From NCBI GenBank assembly GCA_003175985.1, contig PSRJ01000257.1, forward strand, positions 1 through 38,364: DNA of 38,364 nt, written 5' to 3'. The notes under the pieces were generated by a model. The model made no database searches, was not told the DNA's origin, and was given only the letters and a program-made list of their open reading frames with translations. This document shows positions 1 to 7,402 of this stretch, piece after piece. The translations under genes were made by a program, and so were the position numbers. The stretch's first letter is position 1. Each line of letters starts with the position of its first letter. This DNA comes from Terriglobia bacterium. GTDB lineage: Bacteria > Acidobacteriota > Terriglobia > Bryobacterales > Bryobacteraceae.

Positions 1-533
1 GCTTGTTGCGCCTCATAGTTGGCTTTGCGCAGTTCGAAGTCCTGCCCCGCCATGAGTTGATCTTTGTAAAGCGACTGGGCGCGGTCAAAATCCGATTTTA
101 TACGCGCGAGATCGGCGCGGTTGCGATCGATATCGGCCTGTAACGTGGTCAGGTTTTCGTCGGCTGCCTTCAAGCCCGCTTCCGAGGCGGCCGAGTCCGC
201 TTCGGCCGAACTGAGAGCTGCCTGCGTGGCCTGCACATCGGCGGCGGGCTGCACATCCTCGATTCGCGCCAGCAACTGTCCTTTGCGCACCCGGTTGCCT
301 TCTTTCACCAGGATTTCCGTGATCTGGCCCATCGCATTGGCGCCGATGTTGATGTAATTCCTGGGTTTGATCTCGCCCGACGCGGTCACCTGGCTGGTCA
401 GGTCCTGCCGTACGGCGCGGCCGGTTTGAATGGTGACTACACCTTTCTTGCTGTAAACGACGCTGGCGTAAATGCCTCCTCCAGCCAACACCAGGGCCCC
501 CAGGACGATCAGAATCTTAGTCGTAGGCTTCAC
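1..533 (-). CDS. Efflux transporter periplasmic adaptor subunit (HlyD/MacA-like), N-terminal part
   Basis: The gene runs off the left edge; 177 residues are visible. An N-terminal membrane anchor (about residues 5-27) is followed by a first beta strand block with ASGEIKPRNYINIG, and then the lipoyl/barrel-sandwich half-motif around VKEGNRVRKGQLLARIED. A long Ala/Asp-rich alpha-helical hairpin comes next (about 100-177). This order is that of membrane-fusion proteins that link an inner-membrane RND or MacB-type ABC pump to an outer-membrane channel. The GTG at 533-531 is chosen because an in-frame TGA lies only nine codons upstream and no ATG intervenes. The pump itself must lie beyond the left edge, so the substrate cannot be guessed. 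The family call is firm; the MacA versus RND assignment is open. Confidence 0.9.
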   Translation of the reverse strand, partial: MKPTTKILIVLGALVLAGGGIYASVVYSKKGVVTIQTGRAVRQDLTSQVTASGEIKPRNYINIGANAMGQITEILVKEGNRVRKGQLLARIEDVQPAADVQATQAALSSAEADSAASEAGLKAADENLTTLQADIDRNRADLARIKSDFDRAQSLYKDQLMAGQDFELRKANYEAQQ

Positions 534-712
534 AGCGCGATAATCCCCCGATTGCGGTTCTCAAGCTTCTTAGACGATTGGATTTGAGCGGGAGTTCAAT
601 TCATTTTACAACGAGCCGGCCTTTTGTTCTGCGCGGCTCGGCCAGGAAGATACCCCTTATTACAAACAGGACGGACCACCCCGGCAATTATTAGCGGCGC
701 CGCTGACGATTG

Positions 713-979
713 TTAATGCAGCCAATCCACCGATTCGGGCCTGGTATTTTCGCACTGTGTGGTTTCGGTGACGCCGGAAGACAGTTGGGCGCAGGCATTG
801 GAAATGGCAGTTCGCTGCGCTTCCTCGCGTGTGGCGGCCGATGCCGTGCGGCAATCGCGCCGCCCGGCGAAGCTCATACAGACCTGGCAGCGGACACGCT
901 CCTGGTGAAATGTCGAATAGACGATTACACCCAGCACCACAGCCACGAAACCGAGTGCCAGCCACGTGGTGTTCTTCAT
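713..979 (-). CDS. Small membrane-anchored Cys-rich protein, function unknown
   Basis: An 88-residue protein with one N-terminal hydrophobic segment (about residues 5-21, [17 protein letters not shown]). A short soluble tail follows with four cysteines, in the order CQVC, then RRDC, later NAC and QCEN. The ATG at 979 overlaps the accA stop by four bases (ATGA), so it is probably translated by coupling with accA. I do not recognise the family. The CxxC plus further cysteines on an extracytoplasmic tail could be a disulfide or metal site, but that is inference. The tight overlap and a coherent membrane anchor argue that it is real. No strong terminator is visible after it. Confidence 0.6.
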   Translation of the reverse strand: MKNTTWLALGFVAVVLGVIVYSTFHQERVRCQVCMSFAGRRDCRTASAATREEAQRTAISNACAQLSSGVTETTQCENTRPESVDWLH

Positions 980-1815
980 GCGAAGAAATTCCCCATGTTC
1001 CGGAATTTCACGTAGCGGTGTTCCACGAGTTCGCCGGGAGCAAACCCGGTGAGTTCGTCAAGATGACGGCGCAGGTACTCGCGTAAATTCGCGGCGGTCT
1101 GATCGGCATCTTCATGGGCGCCGCCGGGCGGCTCGGGCACTATGCCGTCAATCAGTCCGAGACCGCGGAGATCTTCCGCGGTGAGCCGCAGGGCGGCAGC
1201 CGCCTGCTCCGCTTTCCCGGAATCGCGGTATATGATGGCGGCGCAGCTCTCCGGAGAGATGACGCTGTACACGGCATTCTCCAGCATTAGAACTGTGTTG
1301 CCTACTCCCAGCGCCAGCGCTCCGCCACTGCCGCCCTCGCCGATGCAAACGGCAATGATGGGTGTGTCGAGCCGCGCCATTTCGCGCAAGTTGCGCGCAA
1401 TCGCCTCTGCTTGGCCGCGCTCCTCGGCGTCGATGCCGGGATACGCGCCCGGCGTATCGAGGAAGGTGACCACGGGCCGGCGAAACTTGGCCGCAAGCTG
1501 CATCACTCGCAGACCTTTGCGATAGCCTTCGGGCTTGGGCATTCCGAAATTACGGTAGAGTTTCTGCTTGGTATCGCGGCCCTTCTGCTCGGCCACTACC
1601 GCGATCGGATGGTTTTCGAACTGCGCCAGCCCGGCAACGATAGCTGGATCGTCGCCAAACGCGCGATCTCCGTGAATTTCCTGAAAATCCGTGAACAGCC
1701 GTTCGATGTAATCGAGAGAATGCGGCCGCTTGGGATGTCTTGCCAACAAGACGCGGCGCCAGGCGGGATGCTGTTCGCTTCCCGGCGGCGTTGGCCCGTT
1801 TTGTTCGGAATCCAC
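976..1815 (-). CDS. accA: Acetyl-CoA carboxylase carboxyltransferase subunit alpha
   Basis: Transfers the carboxyl group from biotin on AccB to acetyl-CoA, giving malonyl-CoA for fatty acid synthesis, in complex with AccD (not in the window). Family hallmarks are [10 protein letters not shown] (about 47-56), the DTPGAYPG oxyanion-hole loop (120-127), and [10 protein letters not shown] (159-168) followed by YSVISPE. At 279 residues it is shorter than typical AccA (about 315-320). The missing part is the N-terminal helical leader, while the crotonase-fold core is complete. The start is GTG at 1815; an in-frame TGA lies just upstream, so no longer form is possible. No well-spaced Shine-Dalgarno is present. 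A -10-like TAAGAT sits seven bases before the GTG, which suggests a leaderless message. Confidence 0.96.
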   Translation of the reverse strand: MDSEQNGPTPPGSEQHPAWRRVLLARHPKRPHSLDYIERLFTDFQEIHGDRAFGDDPAIVAGLAQFENHPIAVVAEQKGRDTKQKLYRNFGMPKPEGYRKGLRVMQLAAKFRRPVVTFLDTPGAYPGIDAEERGQAEAIARNLREMARLDTPIIAVCIGEGGSGGALALGVGNTVLMLENAVYSVISPESCAAIIYRDSGKAEQAAAALRLTAEDLRGLGLIDGIVPEPPGGAHEDADQTAANLREYLRRHLDELTGFAPGELVEHRYVKFRNMGNFFA

Positions 1816-1959
1816 ACCTCACATCTTAGCAGCGCGTCACTTTCCGAGGACTGTATCTAAAGACGCCGCGCAAATGGTTCTCAATCAGACCGCGCACGCC
1901 TGCCGGAGTCTTGCCATTTCCAACCCGGCAAACCGAAACTCAAAGTAAGGAGCAAACCC

Positions 1960-2457
1960 GTGAAGCTGAATTCCTTGAAAGACCTGTACGTAATGGAGTT
2001 GAAGGACTTATATAACGGCGAGCAGCAGATCATCAAGTCTCTGCCCAAGATGGCGGAAAATGCCAGTTCCCCCGAACTGCGCAGCGCATTCGAGCAACAC
2101 CTGGAAGAAACGCGCACTCATGTCGACCGCCTGGAACAGATTTTCGAGAAACTGGATGAATCCCCCAAGGGTCAAAAGTGCAAGGGTATTGAGGGTATCA
2201 TCGATGAAGGCGAGGACATGATGGACGAAGACGCCCCGCCCGCGGTCTGCGATGCAGCCCTGATCTCTTCGGCTCAACGGGTCGAGCACTATGAGATCGC
2301 CGGCTACGGCACCGCGCGCACGTATGCGCGCCGGCTCGGTTTCGAGGATCACGCCCAGTTGCTGAACCAAACCCTCCAGGAAGAAGGCGAGACCGATAAG
2401 AAGTTGACTAGTTTGGCGGAGTCGTATATTAACGAAGAAGCGAAGTCCGCCAGGTGA
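1960..2457 (+). CDS. Ferritin-like DUF892 (YciE/YciF-type) protein
   Basis: A 165-residue all-alpha protein of the DUF892 family, which folds as a ferritin-like four-helix bundle and is usually stress-induced. The carboxylate and histidine residues expected for a di-iron site are visible: LKDLYNGEQQIIK near the N-terminus, EQHLEETRTHVDRLEQIFE in the second helix, SSAQRVEHYEIAGYGTA in the third and LQEEGETDKKL in the fourth. The GTG start at 1960 is set by an AAGGAG seven bases upstream (1947-1952). It is followed after 22 bases by a second gene with its own strong ribosome site, so the two probably form an operon. The catalytic role of DUF892 proteins is not settled. Confidence 0.92.
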   Translation: MKLNSLKDLYVMELKDLYNGEQQIIKSLPKMAENASSPELRSAFEQHLEETRTHVDRLEQIFEKLDESPKGQKCKGIEGIIDEGEDMMDEDAPPAVCDAALISSAQRVEHYEIAGYGTARTYARRLGFEDHAQLLNQTLQEEGETDKKLTSLAESYINEEAKSAR

Positions 2458-2479
2458 TTTTAAGTAAGGAGGATGAAAA

Positions 2480-2971
2480 ATGTGTGACTATTCACTCATG
2501 GCAGTGCCCAACCGGCTGGCTCGGGAAGGCGAGGAACTGGTCGCGCACCGGTTCCCCACGGGATCGCTGGGTTTGGCTTCTCCCGCGGATTTGAGACGTG
2601 TTGCTGATCCGCCCGCCCCTGTTCGCAGGAGTTTCTGGCGCGCGGCAGTGGAGTTCTTCAGCCCGCCAAAGGCAGAGCCGGTGGCGGCAGTTTGCATCCC
2701 GCCGGGTGCGCGCCTGCAATTGCAGGATATCCCGGCGCGATTGCAGCACGACCTCGGAGTCGGACCCGTGGAGGAAGTGATCTTCACGCAAATCTCCGCG
2801 GCCGTGAACAGCTACCGGGATGCCGTACGGTTCCGCAACGGACGCGAAGTACGACTTCAGGAACTGCGCGAGGGGCAGCACGTTCGCGTTCTGGACCTTT
2901 CCGTGGCCGAGGAACTCGATCTAGAGAGACTTCGCGAAGAACGTCCCGAGTTTACGTACCGGAGCCGCTAA
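2480..2971 (+). CDS. Conserved MCDYSL-type hypothetical protein
   Basis: A 163-residue protein starting MCDYSL, an N-terminus I recognise from a conserved but uncharacterised group in soil bacteria. A strong AAGGAGG lies seven to eight bases before the ATG, and the gene sits 22 bases after the DUF892 gene. A Pro/Arg-rich linker (about 45-70) separates the N-terminal segment from a C-terminal half with PPGARLQLQDIPARLQ and GREVRLQELREGQHVRVLDL. No membrane segment or signal peptide is seen. The Cys at position 2 would become N-terminal after Met removal, as in N-terminal-nucleophile amidotransferases, but no other part of that fold is recognisable. The function is unknown; co-expression with a stress ferritin-like protein is the only hint. 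Confidence 0.8.
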   Translation: MCDYSLMAVPNRLAREGEELVAHRFPTGSLGLASPADLRRVADPPAPVRRSFWRAAVEFFSPPKAEPVAAVCIPPGARLQLQDIPARLQHDLGVGPVEEVIFTQISAAVNSYRDAVRFRNGREVRLQELREGQHVRVLDLSVAEELDLERLREERPEFTYRSR

Positions 2972-2998
2972 TCGAAATCGGCGGAGCGCCATTCCCGA

Positions 2999-3020
2999 AG
3001 GGCCGGGGACACCCGGCCCT
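2999..3020 (+). terminator. GC-rich stem-loop after the MCDYSL gene
   Basis: A perfect 9-bp inverted repeat, AGGGCCGGG and CCCGGCCCT, flanks a GACA tetraloop 28 bases after the stop codon at 2971. No T-tract follows, so a classical intrinsic terminator is only partly matched. It may act as a 3' stabiliser, or as a terminator that needs Rho. It lies between two genes on the same strand, upstream of the cysH promoter region. Confidence 0.45.
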
Positions 3021-3085
3021 GGTAGGGCGTTAGTGTGTTTTCCTCGTTATCAGTACCGCCGTAGTACGCCGCAGTGCGCCATTGT

Positions 3086-3115
3086 TTGACAGTCCCCTCA
3101 CAATCTCCTTAAACT
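3086..3115 (+). promoter_or_regulatory. Candidate cysH promoter
   Basis: A perfect TTGACA (3086-3091) is followed after 18 bases by TAAACT (3110-3115), or after 17 by TTAAAC. The -10 match is only moderate. The predicted transcript start falls at about 3120-3124, immediately before the TTG start codon at 3125. The cysH message would therefore have almost no leader, which fits the lack of a Shine-Dalgarno there. Confidence 0.4.
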
Positions 3116-3124
3116 TGATAGAGA

Positions 3125-3847
3125 TTGGTAGCTTCCCGGAATTTTGAAGAACTCTCCGCGTTTGAGCTTCTTTCCTGGGCTTTAAACACTTTCGGCAACG
3201 AATTCGCGATTGCGAGTAGTTTCCAAAAAGAGGACGTGATCCTGATCGATCTGGCCTCGCGTGTAACGCCGCGGTTTCGTGTCTTCACGTTAGATACGGG
3301 CCGGTTGCCGGAAGAGACGTACCGGGTGATGGAGGACGTGCGCGAACGCTACGGTATTCAAGTGGAGTCGGTGTTCCCCGACCGTGACGAGGTCGAGCAG
3401 TTGGTGACGCTCCAGGGGCCCAATCTGTTTTACGGAAGCGTCGAAGCGAGGCACATGTGCTGCGATGCGCGCAAGACGCGCCCCCTGGCTCGCAAGCTGC
3501 GTGAGGTGCGGGCGTGGGCGGCCGGACTGCGTCGCGAGCAATCGTCCACGCGGGCTCAGGTCTCCAAGCATCAGGAAATCGACGGCTTGGTGAAACTGTG
3601 CCCGTTGGCGGACTGGAGTTCGGCGCAGGTTGAGGAATATACGCGCGTTCACGGAGTGCCGGTGCATCCGCTGTATGCGCGGGGTTACGCCTCGATCGGG
3701 TGCGCGCCCTGCACGCGCGCGATCCAACCGGGCGAAGACGAACGTGCCGGACGGTGGTGGTGGGAGCAGAGCAGAAAAGAGTGTGGCATACATTTTTCGG
3801 AGGATGGATCGGTACGGCGCAATGTCTTGTCAGGAAAAGATGCATAA
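3125..3847 (+). CDS. cysH: Assimilatory adenylyl-sulfate (APS) reductase, [4Fe-4S] type
   Basis: Reduces APS to sulfite plus AMP using thioredoxin. The iron-sulfur-type signature is complete: adjacent cysteines MCCDARK (Cys112-Cys113), GCAPC (Cys193, Cys196), and the catalytic C-terminal KECGIH (Cys220). Plant/Pseudomonas-type enzymes with these cysteines prefer APS, while cluster-lacking E. coli-type CysH uses PAPS. The PP-loop-like [13 protein letters not shown] (31-43) binds the nucleotide. The TTG start is chosen because the next methionine is too far in, and because the N-terminus [15 protein letters not shown] matches the family start. No ribosome site is seen. The 3' end overlaps cysC by eight bases. 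No ATP sulfurylase gene is in the window. Confidence 0.94.
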   Translation: MVASRNFEELSAFELLSWALNTFGNEFAIASSFQKEDVILIDLASRVTPRFRVFTLDTGRLPEETYRVMEDVRERYGIQVESVFPDRDEVEQLVTLQGPNLFYGSVEARHMCCDARKTRPLARKLREVRAWAAGLRREQSSTRAQVSKHQEIDGLVKLCPLADWSSAQVEEYTRVHGVPVHPLYARGYASIGCAPCTRAIQPGEDERAGRWWWEQSRKECGIHFSEDGSVRRNVLSGKDA

Positions 3848-4400
3848 AGGGTTCACGTTGTGGTTCACGGGATTGTCCGGAGCGGGGAAGAGCACGCTCT
3901 CCGAGATGATCGAGGCTCGTTTTCAGGCCTGTGGAGCGGAAGTGGCTCGTTTGGACGGCGATGTGGTTCGCACCCGCCTTTCCAAAGGCCTGGGCTTCAG
4001 CAAAGAAGATCGCGACGAGAACATCCGCCGCATCGGCTTTGTCTGCGAATTGCTTTCCAACCATGGCGTGATTGCCATCGCGGCGGCCATCTCGCCGTAC
4101 CGGGCGCTGCGCGACGAAGTGCGCACGGGAATTCACAATTTCGTTGAGGTGTACGTCACCTGTCCCATCGATGTGCTGGCCGAGCGCGACGTAAAGGGCT
4201 TATACAAGAAGGCCCTGGCTGGCGAGATCCCTCACTTCACCGGCATTTCGGACCCTTACGAGCCGCCGATGGCGCCCGAAGTGGTTGTCGATTCTTCAAA
4301 AGAGACCCCGGAAGAGAGCCTTGACAAAATCTGGGCTACACTGGAAAACTTGGGTCTTATTTCCTTTGATCGATCTGCACTCGCATACGAACGAATCTGA
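3840..4400 (+). CDS. cysC: Adenylyl-sulfate kinase (APS kinase)
   Basis: Phosphorylates APS to PAPS. At 186 residues it has the normal length for the stand-alone kinase. It begins with [17 protein letters not shown] (P-loop at 11-19), then [20 protein letters not shown], an APS-binding and catalytic segment, and the lid region [25 protein letters not shown]. The ATG at 3840 overlaps the cysH stop by eight bases and has AGGA four bases upstream. Further in-frame ATGs at 3804 and 3822 lie inside cysH and lack usable ribosome sites. Its 3' end overlaps the PHP gene by 35 bases. APS kinase competes with the upstream APS reductase for APS, so this pairing points to a separate need for PAPS, such as sulfation. 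Confidence 0.94.
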   Translation: MHKGFTLWFTGLSGAGKSTLSEMIEARFQACGAEVARLDGDVVRTRLSKGLGFSKEDRDENIRRIGFVCELLSNHGVIAIAAAISPYRALRDEVRTGIHNFVEVYVTCPIDVLAERDVKGLYKKALAGEIPHFTGISDPYEPPMAPEVVVDSSKETPEESLDKIWATLENLGLISFDRSALAYERI

Positions 4401-5205
4401 CGGCACGTGTTCGCCCGCGCAGTTGGTGGCCGAGGCCGTGCGCGCGGGCGTGCATGTGCTCGGCATCACCGATCACGATACCTTGCGCGGATTTGACCAG
4501 GCGGTGCCCGTGGCGCGCGAAGCGGGTCTCGACCTGATTTGCGGCATTGAACTCTCCACCAAGCTGCACGGCCAGTCCGTCCACTTGCTGGGATACTTTC
4601 TGGGCGATGACGGGCTTACCGAATTCCGGAACTGGGTGATCGAGATGCAGGCCTCCCGGCGCGACCGTAATATCCGCCTGGTAGCGCGCCTGCAGGAACT
4701 CGGATTCGATATCACCCTGGAAGAAGCCGAAGCGCGCGGGCGAGGCATGACAGGCCGGCCGCATTTTGCCCAACTGCTCGTGGAAAAGGGCTACGTCTCG
4801 AGCCTGCGCGAGGCCTTTGACGAGTATCTGGATGAATCGGCAAAGGGATATGTCTATCGCCGCGAGCCGCAGTTCTCCGAAGGAGTCGAGCGTCTCCGCA
4901 AGGCCGGGGGCATCGCCTCTCTCGCGCATCCCGTGCGGGTGAAGCGAGACGTGCCGTCTTTGATGCCGGAACTGGCGGAGGCGGGTATGAATGCTATCGA
5001 GGCCTATCATAGCGATCATACCGACCGCGATACAGAGCTATACCTCGGCCTTGCCGAACGCTATGGCCTGATGGTGACGGGTGGCTCCGATTTCCATGGG
5101 ACGGCAAAGCCAGGAGTCATGCTCGGCAAGGGGGGCGGCAACCTGCAGATCCCCGAGGATCTGGTGGACCGGCTCAGGAACGGTTCTACACCACGCGCGC
5201 GGTAA
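4366..5205 (+). CDS. PHP-domain phosphoesterase, candidate 3',5'-nucleoside bisphosphate (PAP) phosphatase
   Basis: A 279-residue PHP protein of the YciV/TrpH-like group. Metal ligands are visible as [12 protein letters not shown] (H5, H7 region), GITDHDT, GIELST, SLAHPVR, AYHSDHT and GGSDFHG. This type includes enzymes shown to hydrolyse the 3'-phosphate of 3',5'-nucleoside bisphosphates such as PAP, and some that act on short RNA 5' ends. The TTG at 4366 gives the family-typical start MIDLHSHT. A longer frame would run inside cysC and add residues that do not fit. Extensive overlap with cysC suggests it clears PAP made from PAPS, which is inference from context. Its 3' end overlaps the convergent ygfZ by 20 bases. 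Confidence 0.9.
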   Translation: MIDLHSHTNESDGTCSPAQLVAEAVRAGVHVLGITDHDTLRGFDQAVPVAREAGLDLICGIELSTKLHGQSVHLLGYFLGDDGLTEFRNWVIEMQASRRDRNIRLVARLQELGFDITLEEAEARGRGMTGRPHFAQLLVEKGYVSSLREAFDEYLDESAKGYVYRREPQFSEGVERLRKAGGIASLAHPVRVKRDVPSLMPELAEAGMNAIEAYHSDHTDRDTELYLGLAERYGLMVTGGSDFHGTAKPGVMLGKGGGNLQIPEDLVDRLRNGSTPRAR

Positions 5206-6103
5206 TCTCGCCGGCCTTGAGAACTGTGCCGGCCTCGTCATGCGGGATGCGCACATAGGCGAGCGCCGCCACACCGCTGGAATCGGGCGAGTATACGGCA
5301 GACATGATTTCTCCCGCCTCTTTTCCGTCCGCCTCCAGCTTGGTGCCCGAGGCGGGAGCCGTGGGAGAGTCGATTGAGAGGCGCACCAGTTTGCGGTTGA
5401 CCCGGCCCTGCGCCCGGATCCGTTCCACTATTTCCTGCCCGACGTAGCAGCCCTTATTGAAACTCACGGCATGCATCTGCTGCGTTTCCTGAGGCAGCGA
5501 GGTTTCCCGTATATCGTCGCCGTACCGCGGCCGTCCGTTTTCAATGCGCACAGTCCGGATGTCAACGTCACTCGCGAGTTTGGCGCCGGCCGATTCCAAT
5601 GCCGATGCGTGAGCGGCCGGACCGAAAATCCGGAAACCCGGCTGGCCGGTGATACTGGCATTGGCGATCGTGGATTCGCCCCATGGCAGGTGAGCGTACG
5701 GCTGGGCGGGAACCGGCGCATTCAGGGAGGAGAGCACCGCCGCGGCGGCCGGCCCTTCCAGGCCGATCGATGCGGTAGTTTCCGTAACATCCTCAAGCTC
5801 CACCTGGTCCGCCACTTTGAATTTCAGGATCAACTGCGGGAGTTGCTGGCGCAATTCAGGCTCGGTGTCGATCAGAAAGTGATCGGCGAAACAGAAGAGG
5901 TTGAGATCCGCCTGAATCCGTCCTTGTTGAGTGAGCAAAAACGCATAACAGCCCGAGCGAGGCGTCAGTTTCTTGATCTCATTGGTGGTGATGTTATGGA
6001 GCAGGCGCGCGCGGTCGCGGCCGCGGACCAGAAACCGGCCTCGCGAGGAAAGGTCGAGCACGGCAGCTCCGTGACGTAATGCTTCGTAACCCTGGGTCAT
6101 CAC
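5186..6103 (-). CDS. ygfZ: YgfZ/GcvT-family folate-binding protein for Fe-S cluster enzymes
   Basis: A 305-residue member of the GcvT-like YgfZ group, which uses tetrahydrofolate to support maturation or repair of certain iron-sulfur enzymes. The diagnostic K-G-C-Y-x-G-Q-E motif is present as KGCYVGQEIVERI, followed by QGRVNRKLVRL. The N-terminal part (SRGRFLVRGRDRARLLHNITTN) matches the glycine-cleavage T-protein fold. True GcvT is longer (about 360) and lacks the KGCYxGQE cysteine, so gcvT is rejected. It starts at GTG 6103 or ATG 6100 (GTGATG), one to four bases after the upstream membrane gene, so the two are probably co-transcribed. Having an Fe-S maintenance protein next to an Fe-S APS reductase may be coincidental. 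Confidence 0.92.
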   Translation of the reverse strand: MMTQGYEALRHGAAVLDLSSRGRFLVRGRDRARLLHNITTNEIKKLTPRSGCYAFLLTQQGRIQADLNLFCFADHFLIDTEPELRQQLPQLILKFKVADQVELEDVTETTASIGLEGPAAAAVLSSLNAPVPAQPYAHLPWGESTIANASITGQPGFRIFGPAAHASALESAGAKLASDVDIRTVRIENGRPRYGDDIRETSLPQETQQMHAVSFNKGCYVGQEIVERIRAQGRVNRKLVRLSIDSPTAPASGTKLEADGKEAGEIMSAVYSPDSSGVAALAYVRIPHDEAGTVLKAGEITARVV

Positions 6104-6104
6104 T

Positions 6105-6527
6105 TTATGAGATGCGGCTGAGGTAATTCGAGATGAAAATGATGATCAACCCCGAGAGCCCGGCGCCGGCCAGCAGGCGTGCCCGCCGCGGGTGCTTGGG
6201 ACGGGCGGCGAGCAGGCCGGCCGAAATCACGTGCGCCGCAAGCAGCAGTTTGATCACAAACAGAACCTGATAGGTAGTACTGTGGTGGACCGTCGAGTAG
6301 AAATAGTTGTAGAGTCCGGAAATCAGCAGCAGGACCGTGGCGGCAATGATCCGGCCGCGATAACGGGCGAAGATACTATCCGCCAGCGTATCCGCCGAAT
6401 CCTGCGCCAGGTTCTCGTTAATGACTTTGAGGGCCTGACGTCCCGACAGCGCGCCGCCGACCAGAAGCACGACGGAAAAGATATGCAGCCACCGCATGAA
6501 CGCGGCGAGCACGGTCGTGAACACCAT
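6105..6527 (-). CDS. CopD-like integral membrane protein
   Basis: A 140-residue hydrophobic protein with four predicted membrane helices: about 9-27 (FMRWLHIFSVVLLVGGALSG), 58-75, 84-103 and 114-135. RWLHIFSVVLLVGG in helix 1 and a conserved His in helix 3 (LLLAAHVISAGLL) resemble the CopD/DUF4149-type four-helix group, often haem- or copper-related. No assigned function can be given. The ATG at 6527 has no Shine-Dalgarno. A TATACT hexamer (6541-6536) lies eight bases before it, suggesting a leaderless transcript. It is followed directly by ygfZ. Confidence 0.75.
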   Translation of the reverse strand: MVFTTVLAAFMRWLHIFSVVLLVGGALSGRQALKVINENLAQDSADTLADSIFARYRGRIIAATVLLLISGLYNYFYSTVHHSTTYQVLFVIKLLLAAHVISAGLLAARPKHPRRARLLAGAGLSGLIIIFISNYLSRIS

Positions 6528-6535
6528 ATGGGTTG

Positions 6536-6541
6536 AGTATA
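6536..6541 (-). promoter_or_regulatory. -10-like element (TATACT) eight bases before a start codon
   Basis: On the minus strand TATACT is followed by eight bases and then the ATG at 6527. No ribosome site lies between them and no good -35 hexamer is visible 16-18 bases upstream. If functional, transcription would begin at or next to the start codon. Confidence 0.4.
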
Positions 6542-6670
6542 CAATTGACTAGCAAGGATGCTGAAACATGCTGTTGGCACACCGCTCCCTAACGGTCGCG
6601 GCTCAGTAAGTGCCTGCAAACACGTGAACACGTTTCTGAGCCGCGCGCGTCAGCAAGCGGTTCTTGGCCT

Positions 6671-7306
6671 ATGATCCACGAAATCCTTCCCGTCGGACCC
6701 CTGCAATGCAACTGCTCCATTTTCGGAGACGAACAGACGCGCGAGGGCCTTGTCGTCGATCCGGGTGACGATATCGCAAAGATCCTCGCGATCGTTGAAC
6801 GCCACAATCTGAAAGTGAAGGCCATCGTCATCACGCATGCCCACATCGATCACATCGGCGGCGCGCAGAAGCTGAAACTGGCGACCGGCGCGCCAGTTTA
6901 CATGAATCTAAACGACACGGAACTGCAGGCCATGCTCGATATCCAGGCGGCCTGGATCGGCATGCGGGAACCCGAAGCCGTGAATATCGATGTGCCCGCC
7001 AGGGAGGGCCACCGGCTCCTCGTGGGAGCAACCGAGTTTCACGTTCTCGATACCCCAGGGCATACCCAGGGGAGCATCAGCCTCTGGATTCCTTCCGAGG
7101 GGAAACTGGTGGCAGGCGATACGCTCTTCCGCGACAGCATCGGGCGCACCGACCTCCCCGGAGGCGATGGGGAGCAGATCCTCCGCTCCATTCACGAAAA
7201 GCTGCTGCCCCTGCCGGAAGAAACCCTGGTCATTCCGGGTCACGGCGACACCACTACAATCGGCCGCGAAAAACAGTTCAACTATTTTCTCCAAGGCTTG
7301 CGCTGA
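6671..7306 (+). CDS. MBL-fold metallo-hydrolase (glyoxalase II/YcbL-like)
   Basis: A 211-residue metallo-beta-lactamase-fold enzyme. The binuclear metal site is complete: THAHIDH (H56, H58, D60, H61), DTPGHTQGS, GDTLFRDSIGR and PGHGD. At this size, with the C-terminal substrate domain missing, it is of the short YcbL/type-II glyoxalase-like group, which hydrolyses thioesters such as S-lactoylglutathione analogues. True GloB is longer (about 250). No ribosome site precedes the ATG, and the intergenic stretch from 6528 carries no clear promoter. It is probably independent of the downstream acs gene, 96 bases away. Confidence 0.92.
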   Translation: MIHEILPVGPLQCNCSIFGDEQTREGLVVDPGDDIAKILAIVERHNLKVKAIVITHAHIDHIGGAQKLKLATGAPVYMNLNDTELQAMLDIQAAWIGMREPEAVNIDVPAREGHRLLVGATEFHVLDTPGHTQGSISLWIPSEGKLVAGDTLFRDSIGRTDLPGGDGEQILRSIHEKLLPLPEETLVIPGHGDTTTIGREKQFNYFLQGLR

Positions 7307-7389
7307 GGGAACAGGAGTTCCATCGTCTGCTGAAAACAAAGCGTTTAGGGTGCCCAAACGGAACCTCAGTTTCCAAGAGGCCGCGATGA

Positions 7390-7395
7390 TAAGAT
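7390..7395 (+). promoter_or_regulatory. -10-like element (TAAGAT) seven bases before acs
   Basis: TAAGAT is followed by seven bases and the ATG at 7403. The same hexamer and spacing occur before the accA GTG on the other strand. No Shine-Dalgarno is present, and the -35 region is not recognisable. Confidence 0.35.
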
Positions 7396-7402
7396 CGTGG
7401 CC

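Noticed and set aside
693-704. AGCGGCGCCGCT palindrome as a terminator of the accA transcript
   Set aside because: It is a palindrome with almost no loop and no following T-tract on the minus strand.
5186-6103. Glycine cleavage T-protein (gcvT)
   Set aside because: The KGCYVGQE motif and short length indicate YgfZ, and no gcvH or gcvP is nearby.
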